From Prosthecobacter gellanilyticus (lineage in GTDB: Bacteria; Verrucomicrobiota; Verrucomicrobiia; Verrucomicrobiales; Verrucomicrobiaceae): a stretch of 64,000 nt of DNA. Where the stretch lies: NCBI RefSeq assembly GCF_007992435.1, contig NZ_BKAG01000028.1:1-64000 (forward strand), given 5' to 3'. Made by a program: the position numbers and the translations under genes. This document shows positions 18,408 to 26,807 of the stretch, piece after piece. The notes under the pieces are model-generated. The model saw only the letters and a list, made by a program, of their open reading frames with translations. It made no database searches and was not told where the DNA came from. Position 1 is the stretch's first letter. Each line of letters opens with the position of its first letter.

Positions 18408-19062
18408 ACCAGGCGTGGCAGGTGGAGTTGCTCGAACACCATCTCAAACAACCGCGATCTACCTGGATTAGCCTGGATCGCCTCAAAGTGGCCGCCCTTC
18501 TTCGAAAGTTGAGCCCAAGCCCCAGTCCCTCCCAATCTCCAAATCTCCTGTGAAAATGACTTGGATCTGGTCGGATTGACTCGGATTCGCCCCAGCCCCC
18601 CGCGCAACGCGCCAGTAAAGTAGCCATCACACTCCGTGTGATGAGCCCATGGCGATGCCAGCTGCATCTTCCACGTCCCACCTCACGAGGTCGGATCCAG
18701 TCGGATTTCCTCGGATCGCCCCCTCCGGAAAACCACCGTAAACAACCGTCAACCACAGTAAACAACTGTAAACAACTGTAAACGGCTCCCGTGTCCTCCC
18801 ACTCCCTCTCTCCAAATCTCCTGTGAAAAAAGCTCATACATAGCCCGCACCCTCCCCCGACATCCGTCTCCCCGAAAGTGACCCAAGCAGACCCTTTGGA
18901 CACCGCGAATCTACAGCATTGCCCTTTCAGTTCTGAGCTTCGCGAACGCAATGATCAGTGAAGTCTGCCACTCATCCCATCACACTGAATATGATAGGCG
19001 GGCGCATTCCAACGGAAGCGCGTTTCGAAAAGTTCGTTTTCTTGAGCGGCTGCAGGCAGCCT
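18408..19062. repeat. Repeat-rich intergenic region
   Basis: No convincing gene lies in these 655 bp. Contents: three copies of a unit of about 28 bp (18455-18482, 18563-18591, 18693-18720), each built as GGAT-n-GGATT-n-GGAT-CGCC; two identical 21-bp direct repeats at 18536-18556 and 18809-18829 (TCTCCAAATCTCCTGTGAAA plus A); an 8-bp hairpin CATCACAC-TCC-GTGTGATG at 18625-18643; and a 10-bp tandem array at 18731-18780. The only long frame (18382-18951, minus) is made of these repeats and looks like no known protein. Confidence 0.8.
18731..18780. repeat. 10-bp tandem repeat, five units
   Basis: Units read AACCACCGTA, AACAACCGTC, AACCACAGTA, AACAACTGTA, AACAACTGTA, with a partial sixth (AACGG). 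The period equals about one helical turn, so phased protein binding or bending is conceivable. It could equally be simple slippage. Confidence 0.85.
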
Positions 19063-19257
19063 TTAGGAAGCAGCCGCTGGCGTGGTGCTCGCTGAGGATG
19101 GCTCCGCTGTCTCCTCGTCATCAATGACCTGGGTGTGCTCAATGATCTGGGGTCCACTGGAGCCTTTTTCTTTTTTACGTGCCTTTTTTTCGTCCTTCGC
19201 GGCTTTCTTGGCGAGATCGCGTTTCCGTTTTTCGAACTGATAGTTAGGTGTGGGCAT
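19063..19257 (-). CDS. Small basic conserved protein
   Basis: A 64-residue protein. The N-terminal half (MPTPNYQFEKRKRDLAKKAA) is very Lys/Arg-rich. I recall a similar opening (NYxFEKRxRELAKK) in a widespread family of small uncharacterised bacterial proteins. The C-terminal half is acidic then Ala/Ser/Thr-rich. There are no membrane segments. Function unknown; nucleic-acid or ribosome association would fit the charge but is not shown. Confidence 0.7.
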   Translation of the reverse strand: MPTPNYQFEKRKRDLAKKAAKDEKKARKKEKGSSGPQIIEHTQVIDDEETAEPSSASTTPAAAS

Positions 19258-19517
19258 GGCGTGTGTGTTTGTTTGCGGGTGACGGACAAGTCAGCCGATG
19301 GCGGCATGGGATCGCCGAAGAGGACTGGACGCCTGATCAAGATTAACGGGAACACCGCAGGTCTTGCCATTCTTTGCAATAGGATGGGCAGATCTGCGGA
19401 TGTAGGCGGAGCTCTTTACGGGAGTCAAAGACGGCAATCCTAGCAGGAATTTCCTCGCGTGCGTCGGATATGTCACAGAATTTCCATGCAGGATTCAGCA
19501 TCGGCACAGACACCCAG

Positions 19518-20276
19518 TCACCTGCGCCCGGGCATTTGAGGAGTGCGCTGCTGCTGACGATATTGAGCCGGTGACACGCCCATCGTGCGCTGGAAGCAGC
19601 GGGTGAAGTGCGCATGGTCGAAGAAGCCGAGCTCGACAGCGATGGTCGCGACCGTGTCTTCTGTTTCGGCAAGCCTACGACAAGAAGCCTCGACTCGAAC
19701 TCGCAAAAGATACTGCCGAGCCGAAGTGCCAAAGACTCGACGGAAGCCGCGGTCGAACTGGCTTTGCGAAAGGCCGCACATCTTCGCCATCTCGGCACTG
19801 CCGAGATCAGTATCCGGCTGGCGGTGCATGAGCTCGATCACCTTGGCAAAACGAGCCTCATCACTGGCTCGGCTGCGCACTTGCTCGAGCTCTCGCGAGA
19901 CACCGGCGATGCCGATGATCTCGCCCTTCGCATTTCGCAGCGGCAGTTTGCTGGTCATCACCAGACGTGGCGAACCTTCAGCCTCGGGGGCGCTTTCCAC
20001 ACGGTTGATGATGGCCTTGCCACTGCGCATCACCTCTGCGTCGTCGGCACGATACTCATTGGCGCGCTGCTTGGGAAAGAAGTCGTGGTCACTTTTGCCA
20101 ATGGCGTCCTTCTCCTGCTTCACCCCACAGTATTGCCAGCCGCGGCGGTTCAGCGCCACGAAGCGCCCCTCGCGGTCTTTGATGAAGAAGTTCACGTCCG
20201 GCAGCAACTCAAAGAGCCGCACAAGCTCGCCAGCACGGGTTTGACGCAGAAAGGATTGAGGTGAAATCGCCGCCAT
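19518..20276 (-). CDS. PAS-AraC transcriptional regulator
   Basis: A 252-residue regulator. A PAS domain covers about residues 15-130 (LLPDVNFFIKDREGRFVALN; GKSDHDFFPKQ; IIGIAGVSREL). A C-terminal AraC double HTH covers about 148-245 (MAKMCGLSQSQFDRGFRRVFG; LGFFDHAHFTRCFQRTMGVSPAQYR). This PAS-AraC combination is common in Verrucomicrobia. The PAS domain probably senses a small molecule or redox state. It is divergent from the 120-codon gene at 20349, with 72 bp between them where it may act. Confidence 0.92.
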   Translation of the reverse strand: MAAISPQSFLRQTRAGELVRLFELLPDVNFFIKDREGRFVALNRRGWQYCGVKQEKDAIGKSDHDFFPKQRANEYRADDAEVMRSGKAIINRVESAPEAEGSPRLVMTSKLPLRNAKGEIIGIAGVSRELEQVRSRASDEARFAKVIELMHRQPDTDLGSAEMAKMCGLSQSQFDRGFRRVFGTSARQYLLRVRVEASCRRLAETEDTVATIAVELGFFDHAHFTRCFQRTMGVSPAQYRQQQRTPQMPGRR

Positions 20277-20348
20277 GATGCGCGTAATTTACACAAGGAT
20301 GCCATGGGCATGCAAGACGGGAGGTGGGCGGATCACGTTTAATAGCGC

Positions 20349-20711
20349 ATGAAAAAGACTGCCCTGAACCTCATCCCTGCCAGCGAGCGCCTGCGCAGGC
20401 TCGCCGGAAGCCTGCACCGCGGCCGCGCTCAGGATCTGGCCCTGCTGGAGGTCCTCATCCAGGATTCGAAGGCCATGAGCACCCTGGATGACACTGGTCT
20501 GCGTGACCTGATCCTGGTGGTGAAGCATCACCGCCCCGACCTCGCCCTGGCACTGCTCACCCACGTGCGCGCGCCCCGGGAGCGCATGAGCCTGGGGAAC
20601 TGCCTGGCCGCCCTCTGGAGCCGGATGGACATCAATACCGCCTGGAAGGCCATCTCCACCTGCAGCCTGCCCAAGGCCGAGCGCCTGGCCCTGCATAGCG
20701 TCATGATGTGA
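20349..20711 (+). CDS. Hypothetical protein, alpha-helical
   Basis: A 120-residue protein with no family I recognise. It is helix-rich with many Leu/Ala/Arg, has no signal peptide and no membrane segment, and contains repeated L-A-L-L / L-x-D-L-I-L-V patterns suggesting a small helical-repeat fold. It is divergent from the PAS-AraC regulator. The opposite strand is also open, so this call rests mainly on position and a sensible N-terminus (MKKTALNLIPASERLRR). Confidence 0.6.
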   Translation: MKKTALNLIPASERLRRLAGSLHRGRAQDLALLEVLIQDSKAMSTLDDTGLRDLILVVKHHRPDLALALLTHVRAPRERMSLGNCLAALWSRMDINTAWKAISTCSLPKAERLALHSVMM

Positions 20712-20824
20712 TTAGCACACCCCTAACGAAGTATCGAAGCCTGTTCCCATTAACAGCAAGACAGCCCCTCGAAGGCCCGTAAGACACAAAAGCACCACTC
20801 TGGTGAATTTTTAGATCACCCCAC

Positions 20825-23800
20825 ATGCAGCACACCACCCTCGCACTTGCCCTGCTCTCGCTGACTGCCAGCGCGGCCGTCTCTGCGCCGACCATTGGCT
20901 TCAACAGCGATATCCGCCCCATCCTCGCGGATGCGTGCTTTCACTGCCACGGGCCTGACCCGGGCACGCGCAAGGCCGGTCTGCGTCTGGACACGGAAGC
21001 AGGCTTTTTCACCGCCAAGGAAGGCGAGGAACCCACGATCATCAAAGGCAAGCCGGATGCCAGCAGCCTCTTCCAGCGCCTGATCGCCACGGATGAGGAT
21101 GATGTGATGCCGCCGCCCGATTCCCACAAGACGCTGAAGCCGGAGCAGATCGCCAAGGTGAAAGCCTGGATCGAGCAAGGCGCGCCCTGGCAGCCCCATT
21201 GGTCCCTGATCGCGCCGAAGAAGGCCGCGCAACCTGAGGTGAAGGATCAATCCTGGGTGAAGACACCTGTCGACCGTTTTGTGCTCTCCAAGCTGGAAGC
21301 TGCAGGCCTGAAGCCCGCGGCAGAGGCCGATGCGGGTGCCCTGATTCGTCGCGTGTCCCTGGACATCACGGGGCTGCCCCCTTCTCCGGAACTGATGCAG
21401 CGGCATCTGCCGAAGGGTGGCGCGAAGCTCACGGATGCGCAGCTTTCCACGCTGGTGGATGAGCTACTCAAATCACCTGCTTATGGCGAGCACCGCGCCC
21501 GCTACTGGCTGGACGCAGCACGCTATGCCGACAGCCATGGCATGCACTTTGACAAGCCCCGCGAGATGTGGCCCTACCGCGACTGGGTGGTGAAGTCCTT
21601 CAACAGCAACCAGCCCTTTGACCAGTTCACCGTGGAGCAGATCGCCGGTGACCTGCTGCCAAATCCGACCGAGGACCAGCTCATCGCCACCGGTCTGCAG
21701 CGCTGCAACATCACCACCAACGAAGGCGGCACCATCGATGAGGAGAACCTCGCCAACTATGCCTCCGACCGCGTGCAGACCATGGGCTGGGTGTATTTTG
21801 GCCTAACCACGAATTGCGCACAGTGTCATGACCATAAGTTCGACCCGATCACGGCCAAGGATTACTACTCGCTGGCGGCTTTCTTCCGCAACACGACACA
21901 GAAGCCGAAGGACGGCAATGTGAAGGACGGCCTGGGCCCCATCCTGGTGCTGCCAGCAGACAAGGATCGCCCGCGGTGGAAGGCCCTTCCAGCAGAGATC
22001 GCCACGGCCAAAACCAAGATGCAGGAAAACCGCACTGTCGCACGGCCCGAGTTTGACCAGTGGTTGACCTCTGCGAAGCCTGCGGATCTGGACAAGGATG
22101 TGCCCACGCAGGGCATCGTGGCGCATGTGCCCCTCAATGAGGGAAGCGGCAGCGAGGTCACCGGTGTCTGCGGAGCCACGAAGACTTTCAAAGCCACGGG
22201 TGAAGTGTCCTGGAAGCCTGATGGCAAGATCGGTCCGGCACCTGTGATGAAGCCTAACGGCACGTTTGACATCGGCAATGCCGGTGACTTCGAGAAGAAC
22301 CAGGCGTTCAGCTATGGCGCTTGGGTGCGTGCTGGCAAGGTCGGCATGTCCGGCGGCATCCTGGCGCGCATGGATGAGAAGGGCGGCTTCCGTGGATGGG
22401 ATCTTTTCCAGGGAGACCGCAACTATGCCGTGCACATCGTCAACACCTGGCCAGATGATGCGCTGAAGGTCAGCACCAAGAAGCCCAGCATCCGCCCCAA
22501 TGTCTGGCAGCATGTGTTCGTGACCTATGACGGCAGCGGCAAGGCGCAGGGCGTGAAGATGTACATCGACGGCGTGGACACGGAACTGAAGATCGAGAAC
22601 AACGCGCTTAAAGGCAGCATCAAGACCGCCACACCCACACGCATCGGCCAGCGCAGTCATGTGCAGGTCTTCCATGAAGGCAGCGTGCAGGATGTGCGCA
22701 TCTATGAACGCAAGCTGACGGCTGCCGAGGTGATGACCATCTCCAAGGTCGGCCCGCTGCGTGAAATGCTGGCCAGCAGCAAGCGCGGCCCCAAGCAGAA
22801 GGATGCCCTCTTTGAGCACTACCTGGTCACTCGCCATGAAGGCTACAAGACCTCAAACGATCTGAACACGAAGCTCGAGGCCGAACAAAATGTGATCAAA
22901 GCCCGCAGCCCCCTCACCCACGTGCAGGAGGAGAAGAAGGACACCATGCCGATGGCAAACATCCTCATGCGTGGCCAGTATGACAAGGTGGGCGAGCAGG
23001 TGGATGCCGCCGTGCCTGCCGCACTGGGCAAGCTGCCTGCGGATGCGCCCAAGAACCGCCTCGGCCTCGCCAAATGGCTGGTCAGTGAGAACAACACACT
23101 CACCGCCCGCGTGACCGTGAACCGCATGTGGCAGGAGCTTTTCGGTCGTGGCCTGGTGGTCACGAGCGAGGACTTTGGCATCATGGGCACCGCGCCTTCG
23201 AATCCTGAACTGCTCGACTGGCTCGCCGTGGAGTTCCGTGACACGGGCTGGGATGTGAAACGCTTTTACAAGATGCTCATCACCTCCGCTGCTTATCGTC
23301 AGGCAGCACTCATCACACCGGAGAAGATTGAGAAGGATCGTGACAACTCGCTCATCAGCCGCGGCCCGCGCTTCCGCATGGATGCCGAGATGATCCGTGA
23401 CTATGCACTGGCAGTCAGCAGCACGCTGTCCCCTAGCATGGGCGGTCCGGGCACCATGCCTTATCAGCCGGAGAACGTCTGGGAAGTGGTCGGCATGGGC
23501 ACGGAAAAATACACGCAGGACAAAGGCGAAGGTCTCTACCGCCGCACCATCTACAACTTCTGGAAGCGCATGGCCCCGCCTGCCAGCCTGGACATCTTCA
23601 ATGCTCCGAGCCGCGAGATGAGTTGCGTCCGCCGCGACCGCACCAACACACCGCTGCAAGCGCTCGTGGCCATGAACGACCCGCAGTTCATCGAAGCCGC
23701 ACGCAACTTCGCCCAGCGCACCTTGAATACTGTGAAAGGTGATGACACCGCGAAGCTGAATGCCATCGCCGAGCGTCTGCTCTGCCGTCCGCTGAAGGCC

Positions 23801-23992
23801 CAGGAGATGCTCATTCTCCAAGCCAGCCTCATTGACCTCCGCACCCACTACACCACCAACGCCGCTGATGCGGAAGCCCTGCTGAAAGTGGGCGAATCCA
23901 AAGCCGACGAGAAACTCGCCAAGCCCGAGTTCGCAGCGTGGACCATGGTTTGCAATCAGGTCATGAACTTGGACGAAGTTCTCAACAAGTAA
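20825..23992 (+). CDS. Cytochrome c/DUF1549/LamG/DUF1553 (PSD1-type) exported protein
   Basis: A large exported protein of 1,055 residues. The signal peptide covers about 1-21. The PSCyt1 haem-like motif is CFHCH (Cys38, Cys41, His42). DUF1549 (PSCyt2) covers about 140-380 with ITGLPPSPE and the second cytochrome-like CAQCHDHKFDPI. A LamG/concanavalin-like insert covers about 430-620 (FSYGAWVRAGK; GQRSHVQVF). DUF1553 (PSD1) ends the protein (NRMWQELFGRGLV; TNTPLQALVAMNDPQF). The family is typical of Planctomycetes and Verrucomicrobia; it is usually paired with a DUF1501 gene and is thought to act in periplasmic breakdown of complex carbon. Its partner is the DUF1501 gene at 24542, separated here by an inserted element. 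Confidence 0.93.
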   Translation: MQHTTLALALLSLTASAAVSAPTIGFNSDIRPILADACFHCHGPDPGTRKAGLRLDTEAGFFTAKEGEEPTIIKGKPDASSLFQRLIATDEDDVMPPPDSHKTLKPEQIAKVKAWIEQGAPWQPHWSLIAPKKAAQPEVKDQSWVKTPVDRFVLSKLEAAGLKPAAEADAGALIRRVSLDITGLPPSPELMQRHLPKGGAKLTDAQLSTLVDELLKSPAYGEHRARYWLDAARYADSHGMHFDKPREMWPYRDWVVKSFNSNQPFDQFTVEQIAGDLLPNPTEDQLIATGLQRCNITTNEGGTIDEENLANYASDRVQTMGWVYFGLTTNCAQCHDHKFDPITAKDYYSLAAFFRNTTQKPKDGNVKDGLGPILVLPADKDRPRWKALPAEIATAKTKMQENRTVARPEFDQWLTSAKPADLDKDVPTQGIVAHVPLNEGSGSEVTGVCGATKTFKATGEVSWKPDGKIGPAPVMKPNGTFDIGNAGDFEKNQAFSYGAWVRAGKVGMSGGILARMDEKGGFRGWDLFQGDRNYAVHIVNTWPDDALKVSTKKPSIRPNVWQHVFVTYDGSGKAQGVKMYIDGVDTELKIENNALKGSIKTATPTRIGQRSHVQVFHEGSVQDVRIYERKLTAAEVMTISKVGPLREMLASSKRGPKQKDALFEHYLVTRHEGYKTSNDLNTKLEAEQNVIKARSPLTHVQEEKKDTMPMANILMRGQYDKVGEQVDAAVPAALGKLPADAPKNRLGLAKWLVSENNTLTARVTVNRMWQELFGRGLVVTSEDFGIMGTAPSNPELLDWLAVEFRDTGWDVKRFYKMLITSAAYRQAALITPEKIEKDRDNSLISRGPRFRMDAEMIRDYALAVSSTLSPSMGGPGTMPYQPENVWEVVGMGTEKYTQDKGEGLYRRTIYNFWKRMAPPASLDIFNAPSREMSCVRRDRTNTPLQALVAMNDPQFIEAARNFAQRTLNTVKGDDTAKLNAIAERLLCRPLKAQEMLILQASLIDLRTHYTTNAADAEALLKVGESKADEKLAKPEFAAWTMVCNQVMNLDEVLNK

Positions 23993-24000
23993 GCGGACTC

Positions 24001-24032
24001 AGTTTCAAGTTTAAGGTTTAAAGTTTCAAGTT
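24001..24032 (+). repeat. Left inverted repeat made of heptamers
   Basis: After one A the repeat is four tandem heptads, GTTTCAA, GTTTAAG, GTTTAAA and GTTTCAA, then GTT. It starts 8 bp after the PSD1 stop codon. Its partner is 24504-24535 in opposite orientation; the only difference is C/A at position 6. Confidence 0.95.
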
Positions 24033-24046
24033 CACCGAACCAACCT

Positions 24047-24481
24047 ATGGCCAACATCGAAAAATTTGAAGACATCCTGGCCTGGCAGAAAGGCCGTGAG
24101 TTGACTCAGTTGATCTACAAGGCATCGCGCAAAGGTGAGTTTTCGAAAGACTACTCGCTCAAGGATCAAATCAGGCGTGCTTGCATCTCGGTGACCTCAA
24201 ACATCGCGGAGGGTTTCGAACGTGGAGGTAACAAAGAGTTCATTCAGTTCCTCGGCCACGCTAAAGGTTCCTGCGGTGAAGTTCGCTCACAGCTCTATGT
24301 CGCCCTCGACGAAGAATACGTCTCTGAAACTCAATGGCAGGAACTCCATACCCGCTGCCTGGAGGTGAGCCGGCTACTAGATGGCTTCATCAAATACCTT
24401 CAACAGACTGAGATCAAAGGCCGCAAGTTTCAGTCTCAATCGACCAGCCAGACATCCACCCGCCGTCCGCGCCAGTCCTGA
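24047..24481 (+). CDS. Four-helix-bundle protein, 23S rRNA IVS family
   Basis: A 144-residue cytoplasmic protein of the PF05635/TIGR02436 type, a four-helix bundle first known from intervening sequences in 23S rRNA and related to the Avd accessory protein of diversity-generating retroelements. Family marks: FEDILAWQKGRELTQLIYKA, SLKDQIRRA, SNIAEGFERG and FIQFLGHAKGSCGEVRSQ. The last 25 residues are polar and Ser/Thr/Arg-rich. Homologues bind nucleic acid and form pentamers in known structures; the role of free-standing copies is unknown. It is the only gene inside the 32-bp inverted repeats. Confidence 0.92.
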   Translation: MANIEKFEDILAWQKGRELTQLIYKASRKGEFSKDYSLKDQIRRACISVTSNIAEGFERGGNKEFIQFLGHAKGSCGEVRSQLYVALDEEYVSETQWQELHTRCLEVSRLLDGFIKYLQQTEIKGRKFQSQSTSQTSTRRPRQS

Positions 24482-24503
24482 GAGGTCGAGCGCGCATGTC
24501 CCC

Positions 24504-24535
24504 AACTTGAAACTTTAAACCTTAAACTTTAAACT
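24504..24535 (-). repeat. Right inverted repeat made of heptamers
   Basis: Read on the minus strand it is A then GTTTAAA, GTTTAAG, GTTTAAA, GTTTCAA, GTT, the same four-heptad array as the left end. It ends 6 bp before the ATG of the DUF1501 gene, so it occupies that gene's ribosome-binding region. A transcript across the unit could fold both ends into a stem of about 32 bp. Confidence 0.95.
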
Positions 24536-24541
24536 CCTTCT

Positions 24542-25987
24542 ATGAGCATTCTTCACGAATGGGACACCTTCCAAACCCGCCGCCAGCTTTTCGCCAAGGG
24601 CAAGAACGTGCTAGGCGGCGCCGCGCTGGCATCACTGCTGGGTGACTCCTTTGCCAACGCCTCGACCGGCGCTGTCGGCACGCATTTTGCACCAAAGGCG
24701 AAGCGCGTGATCTATTTGCACATGGTCGGCGGTCCTTCGCAGATGGACTTGTTCGACTACAAGCCAGGCATGAAGGACTTTTATGACAAAGACCTGCCGC
24801 CCAGTATCCGCAATGGCCAGCGTCTGACCACCATGACCAGCGGTCAGGCGAGGTTCCCCATCGCTCCCTCGAAGTTCAACTTCGCACAGCGCGGTCAATG
24901 CGGCATGTGGATGAACTCGGACCTGCTGCCAAACCTTGGGAAGAATGCAGATGACATCTGCTGGATGCGCTCGCTGCATACCGAGGCCATCAATCATGAG
25001 CCTGCCATCTGCGCCATGCAGACGGGGAATCAAATCACCGGACGTCCCTGCCTGGGTTCGTGGGCTTCGTATGGATTGGGGGCGATGAACTCGAACCTGC
25101 CGACCTTTGTGGTGCTCATTGCAACGCCGACGAATCGCGAGCAGGAGCAGGCCATCTCCTCACGCCTGTGGTCCAGCGGTTATCTGCCGGGCGAGCACGC
25201 GGGCGTGAGCTTCCGCAGCAAGGGTGATCCAATCCTTTTCATCAACAACCCTCCCGGTGTTTCGAGCAGCGTGCGCAAGCGCACGATCGAAGGCCTGAAC
25301 GCGCTAAATGAGCTGAACTACCAGCAGGTGGGCGATCCTGAAACGCACACACGCATCCAGCAGTATGAGATGGCCTTCCGCATGCAGGCCAGCGTGCCGG
25401 AACTGACGGACATCACCAAGGAGCCGGAGCACATCTTCAAGATGTATGGCGATGAGGCGAAGAAGCCCGGAACCTTTGCCAACAGCGTGCTGATGGCACG
25501 TCGTCTCGCCGAGCGTGGGGTGCGATTCACGCAGATCTATCTGAACAACTGGGACCACCACAGCAACGTGGGTGGCCGCATGCCCAGCCAGTGCAAGGAC
25601 ATCGACCAGCCGTGTCATGCGCTGATCGAGGACTTGAAACAGCGCGGCATGTTTGAAGACACGCTCATCATCTGGGGCGGTGAGTTTGGCCGCACAATCT
25701 ACAGCCAGGGCGGTCTCACCAAGGAGAACTACGGTCGTGACCATCACCCGCGCTGCTTCACCATGTGGATGGCCGGTGGCGGCGCCAAGGGCGGCGCGAT
25801 CTACGGTGAGACCGATGACTTCAGCTACAACATCGTGAAGGACCCGCTGCACATCAGCGACTTCCACGCCACCGTGCTGCAGCTCCTGGGCTACAATCAC
25901 GAACGCTTCACCTACAAGTTCCAGGGCCTCGACCAGAAGCTCACCGGCGTGGAGCATCGAAAAGTGATCAAGGAGCTCATCGCCTGA
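24542..25987 (+). CDS. DUF1501 family exported protein
   Basis: A 481-residue periplasmic protein of the DUF1501 family and the expected partner of the PSD1 gene upstream. The N-terminus has a Tat-like TRRQLF (Arg13-Arg14) followed by a hydrophobic stretch. Conserved segments: VIYLHMVGGPSQMDLFDYKP, DDICWMRSLHTEAINHEP, IIWGGEFGRT, GRDHHPRCFTMW and SDFHATVLQLLGYNHERF. It is a remote relative of alkaline phosphatases/sulfatases with unknown substrate. The right repeat of the inserted element ends 6 bp before its ATG, leaving no clear Shine-Dalgarno sequence, so translation may depend on coupling or a weak site. Confidence 0.93.
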   Translation: MSILHEWDTFQTRRQLFAKGKNVLGGAALASLLGDSFANASTGAVGTHFAPKAKRVIYLHMVGGPSQMDLFDYKPGMKDFYDKDLPPSIRNGQRLTTMTSGQARFPIAPSKFNFAQRGQCGMWMNSDLLPNLGKNADDICWMRSLHTEAINHEPAICAMQTGNQITGRPCLGSWASYGLGAMNSNLPTFVVLIATPTNREQEQAISSRLWSSGYLPGEHAGVSFRSKGDPILFINNPPGVSSSVRKRTIEGLNALNELNYQQVGDPETHTRIQQYEMAFRMQASVPELTDITKEPEHIFKMYGDEAKKPGTFANSVLMARRLAERGVRFTQIYLNNWDHHSNVGGRMPSQCKDIDQPCHALIEDLKQRGMFEDTLIIWGGEFGRTIYSQGGLTKENYGRDHHPRCFTMWMAGGGAKGGAIYGETDDFSYNIVKDPLHISDFHATVLQLLGYNHERFTYKFQGLDQKLTGVEHRKVIKELIA

Positions 25988-25991
25988 TTTT

Positions 25992-26807
25992 TTGAGGTCT
26001 CTTGACGTTCTGCGTGTCCCCACGCATCGTGTCCGCGTGCCCCTGCTGCCGCTTCATCAAGCTCATGATCCTCGCGCCTTGATCGCGCGCTGGCGTGAGG
26101 TGGCGAAAGCGGCAGGCATGCAGATGAAGGTGCTGGTGGAGATGGACGGCGAGAAGGTCTTTTACCTGCAGAAGCGTGACCGCCTGGCCTCGCCGCCCGT
26201 TTATCTCTCCACCGGCGTGCATGGTGACGAGCCAGGCTCCGCCTGGGGTTTGCTCGCCTGGGCTCAGCGCGAGATTGAGCAACTGCGCCATGGCAATCAC
26301 CTCATCTTTCCGTGCATGAACCCCCATGGGCTGCGGGCAAACACGCGACTGGATCGTCGTGGTTTCGATATCAACCGCCGCTTCCATATCGACACCGACC
26401 CGCTTTGCGGCCCCTGGCTTGATATCGTGAAGCAAAGCGTCCCCAGGCTGGGCCTTTGCCTGCATGAGGACTACGATGCCCAGGGCTTCTATGTCTACGA
26501 GCTGAACGATCTCCCCAAGACTGCCAGCTATGACATCCTGAAAAAGTGCGCCAAACACATGTCGGCGGACCCACGTCGCATGATCGATGGCCGCCGCTCC
26601 AGGGACGGTGTGATCCGGCCACGAGCCATCCCAACCACTCTGCCGGGAATGCCGGAAGCCATCGTGCTCTGGCAGCTTGGCTGCCCCTTCACACTCACAT
26701 TTGAAACTCCATCCGAGTTCAGCTTGGATGACCGGGTCCGGACCCAGGCGGATTTTGTCGATGCGGCAATCCGGCTGGCGGCGCGGACCTCCAACCACCA
26801 ACCATGA
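25992..26807 (+). CDS. M14-family zinc carboxypeptidase (aspartoacylase/desuccinylase-like)
   Basis: A 271-residue metallopeptidase-like protein. The zinc site is STGVHGDEPG (His77, Glu80) with the third ligand His158 in CLHEDYD. Glu239 in TFETPSEF is the probable general base. PHGLRANTR and FDINRRF are the substrate-anchoring Arg/Asn elements of the family. There is no signal peptide, so it is cytoplasmic. It starts 4 bp after the DUF1501 stop with TTG at 25992; a GTG at 26037 is an alternative. It overlaps the lipase gene by 4 bp, so the two are translationally coupled. Specificity cannot be read from the sequence. Confidence 0.85.
   Translation: MRSLDVLRVPTHRVRVPLLPLHQAHDPRALIARWREVAKAAGMQMKVLVEMDGEKVFYLQKRDRLASPPVYLSTGVHGDEPGSAWGLLAWAQREIEQLRHGNHLIFPCMNPHGLRANTRLDRRGFDINRRFHIDTDPLCGPWLDIVKQSVPRLGLCLHEDYDAQGFYVYELNDLPKTASYDILKKCAKHMSADPRRMIDGRRSRDGVIRPRAIPTTLPGMPEAIVLWQLGCPFTLTFETPSEFSLDDRVRTQADFVDAAIRLAARTSNHQP

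Larger units (their letters stand above)
24001..24535 (+). mobile_element. Inverted-repeat-flanked four-helix-bundle (IVS-protein) element
   Basis: A 535-bp unit bounded by inverted repeats at 24001-24032 and 24504-24535 that match at 31 of 32 positions. It contains a single gene (24047-24481) of the 23S rRNA intervening-sequence protein family. It sits between a PSD1 gene (stop 23992) and its usual DUF1501 partner (start 24542) and fills almost the whole spacer. By eye the gene is about 52% GC against about 63% in its neighbours. No transposase is present. ACTC occurs at 23997-24000 and 24533-24536, but this overlaps the repeat end and is not good evidence of target duplication. Mobility is inferred. 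Confidence 0.7.

Noticed and set aside
18731-18780. Possible CRISPR array
   Set aside because: The units are only 10 bp, are contiguous without spacers, and there are no cas genes in the window.
18382-18951. Minus-strand open frame of 189 codons in the repeat region
   Set aside because: Its internal protein repeats are only the translation of the DNA repeats, and it overlaps the end of the hydrolase gene.
23997-24536. ACTC at both ends of the four-helix-bundle element as a target-site duplication
   Set aside because: The right copy overlaps the inverted repeat itself and a 4-bp match is easily due to chance.
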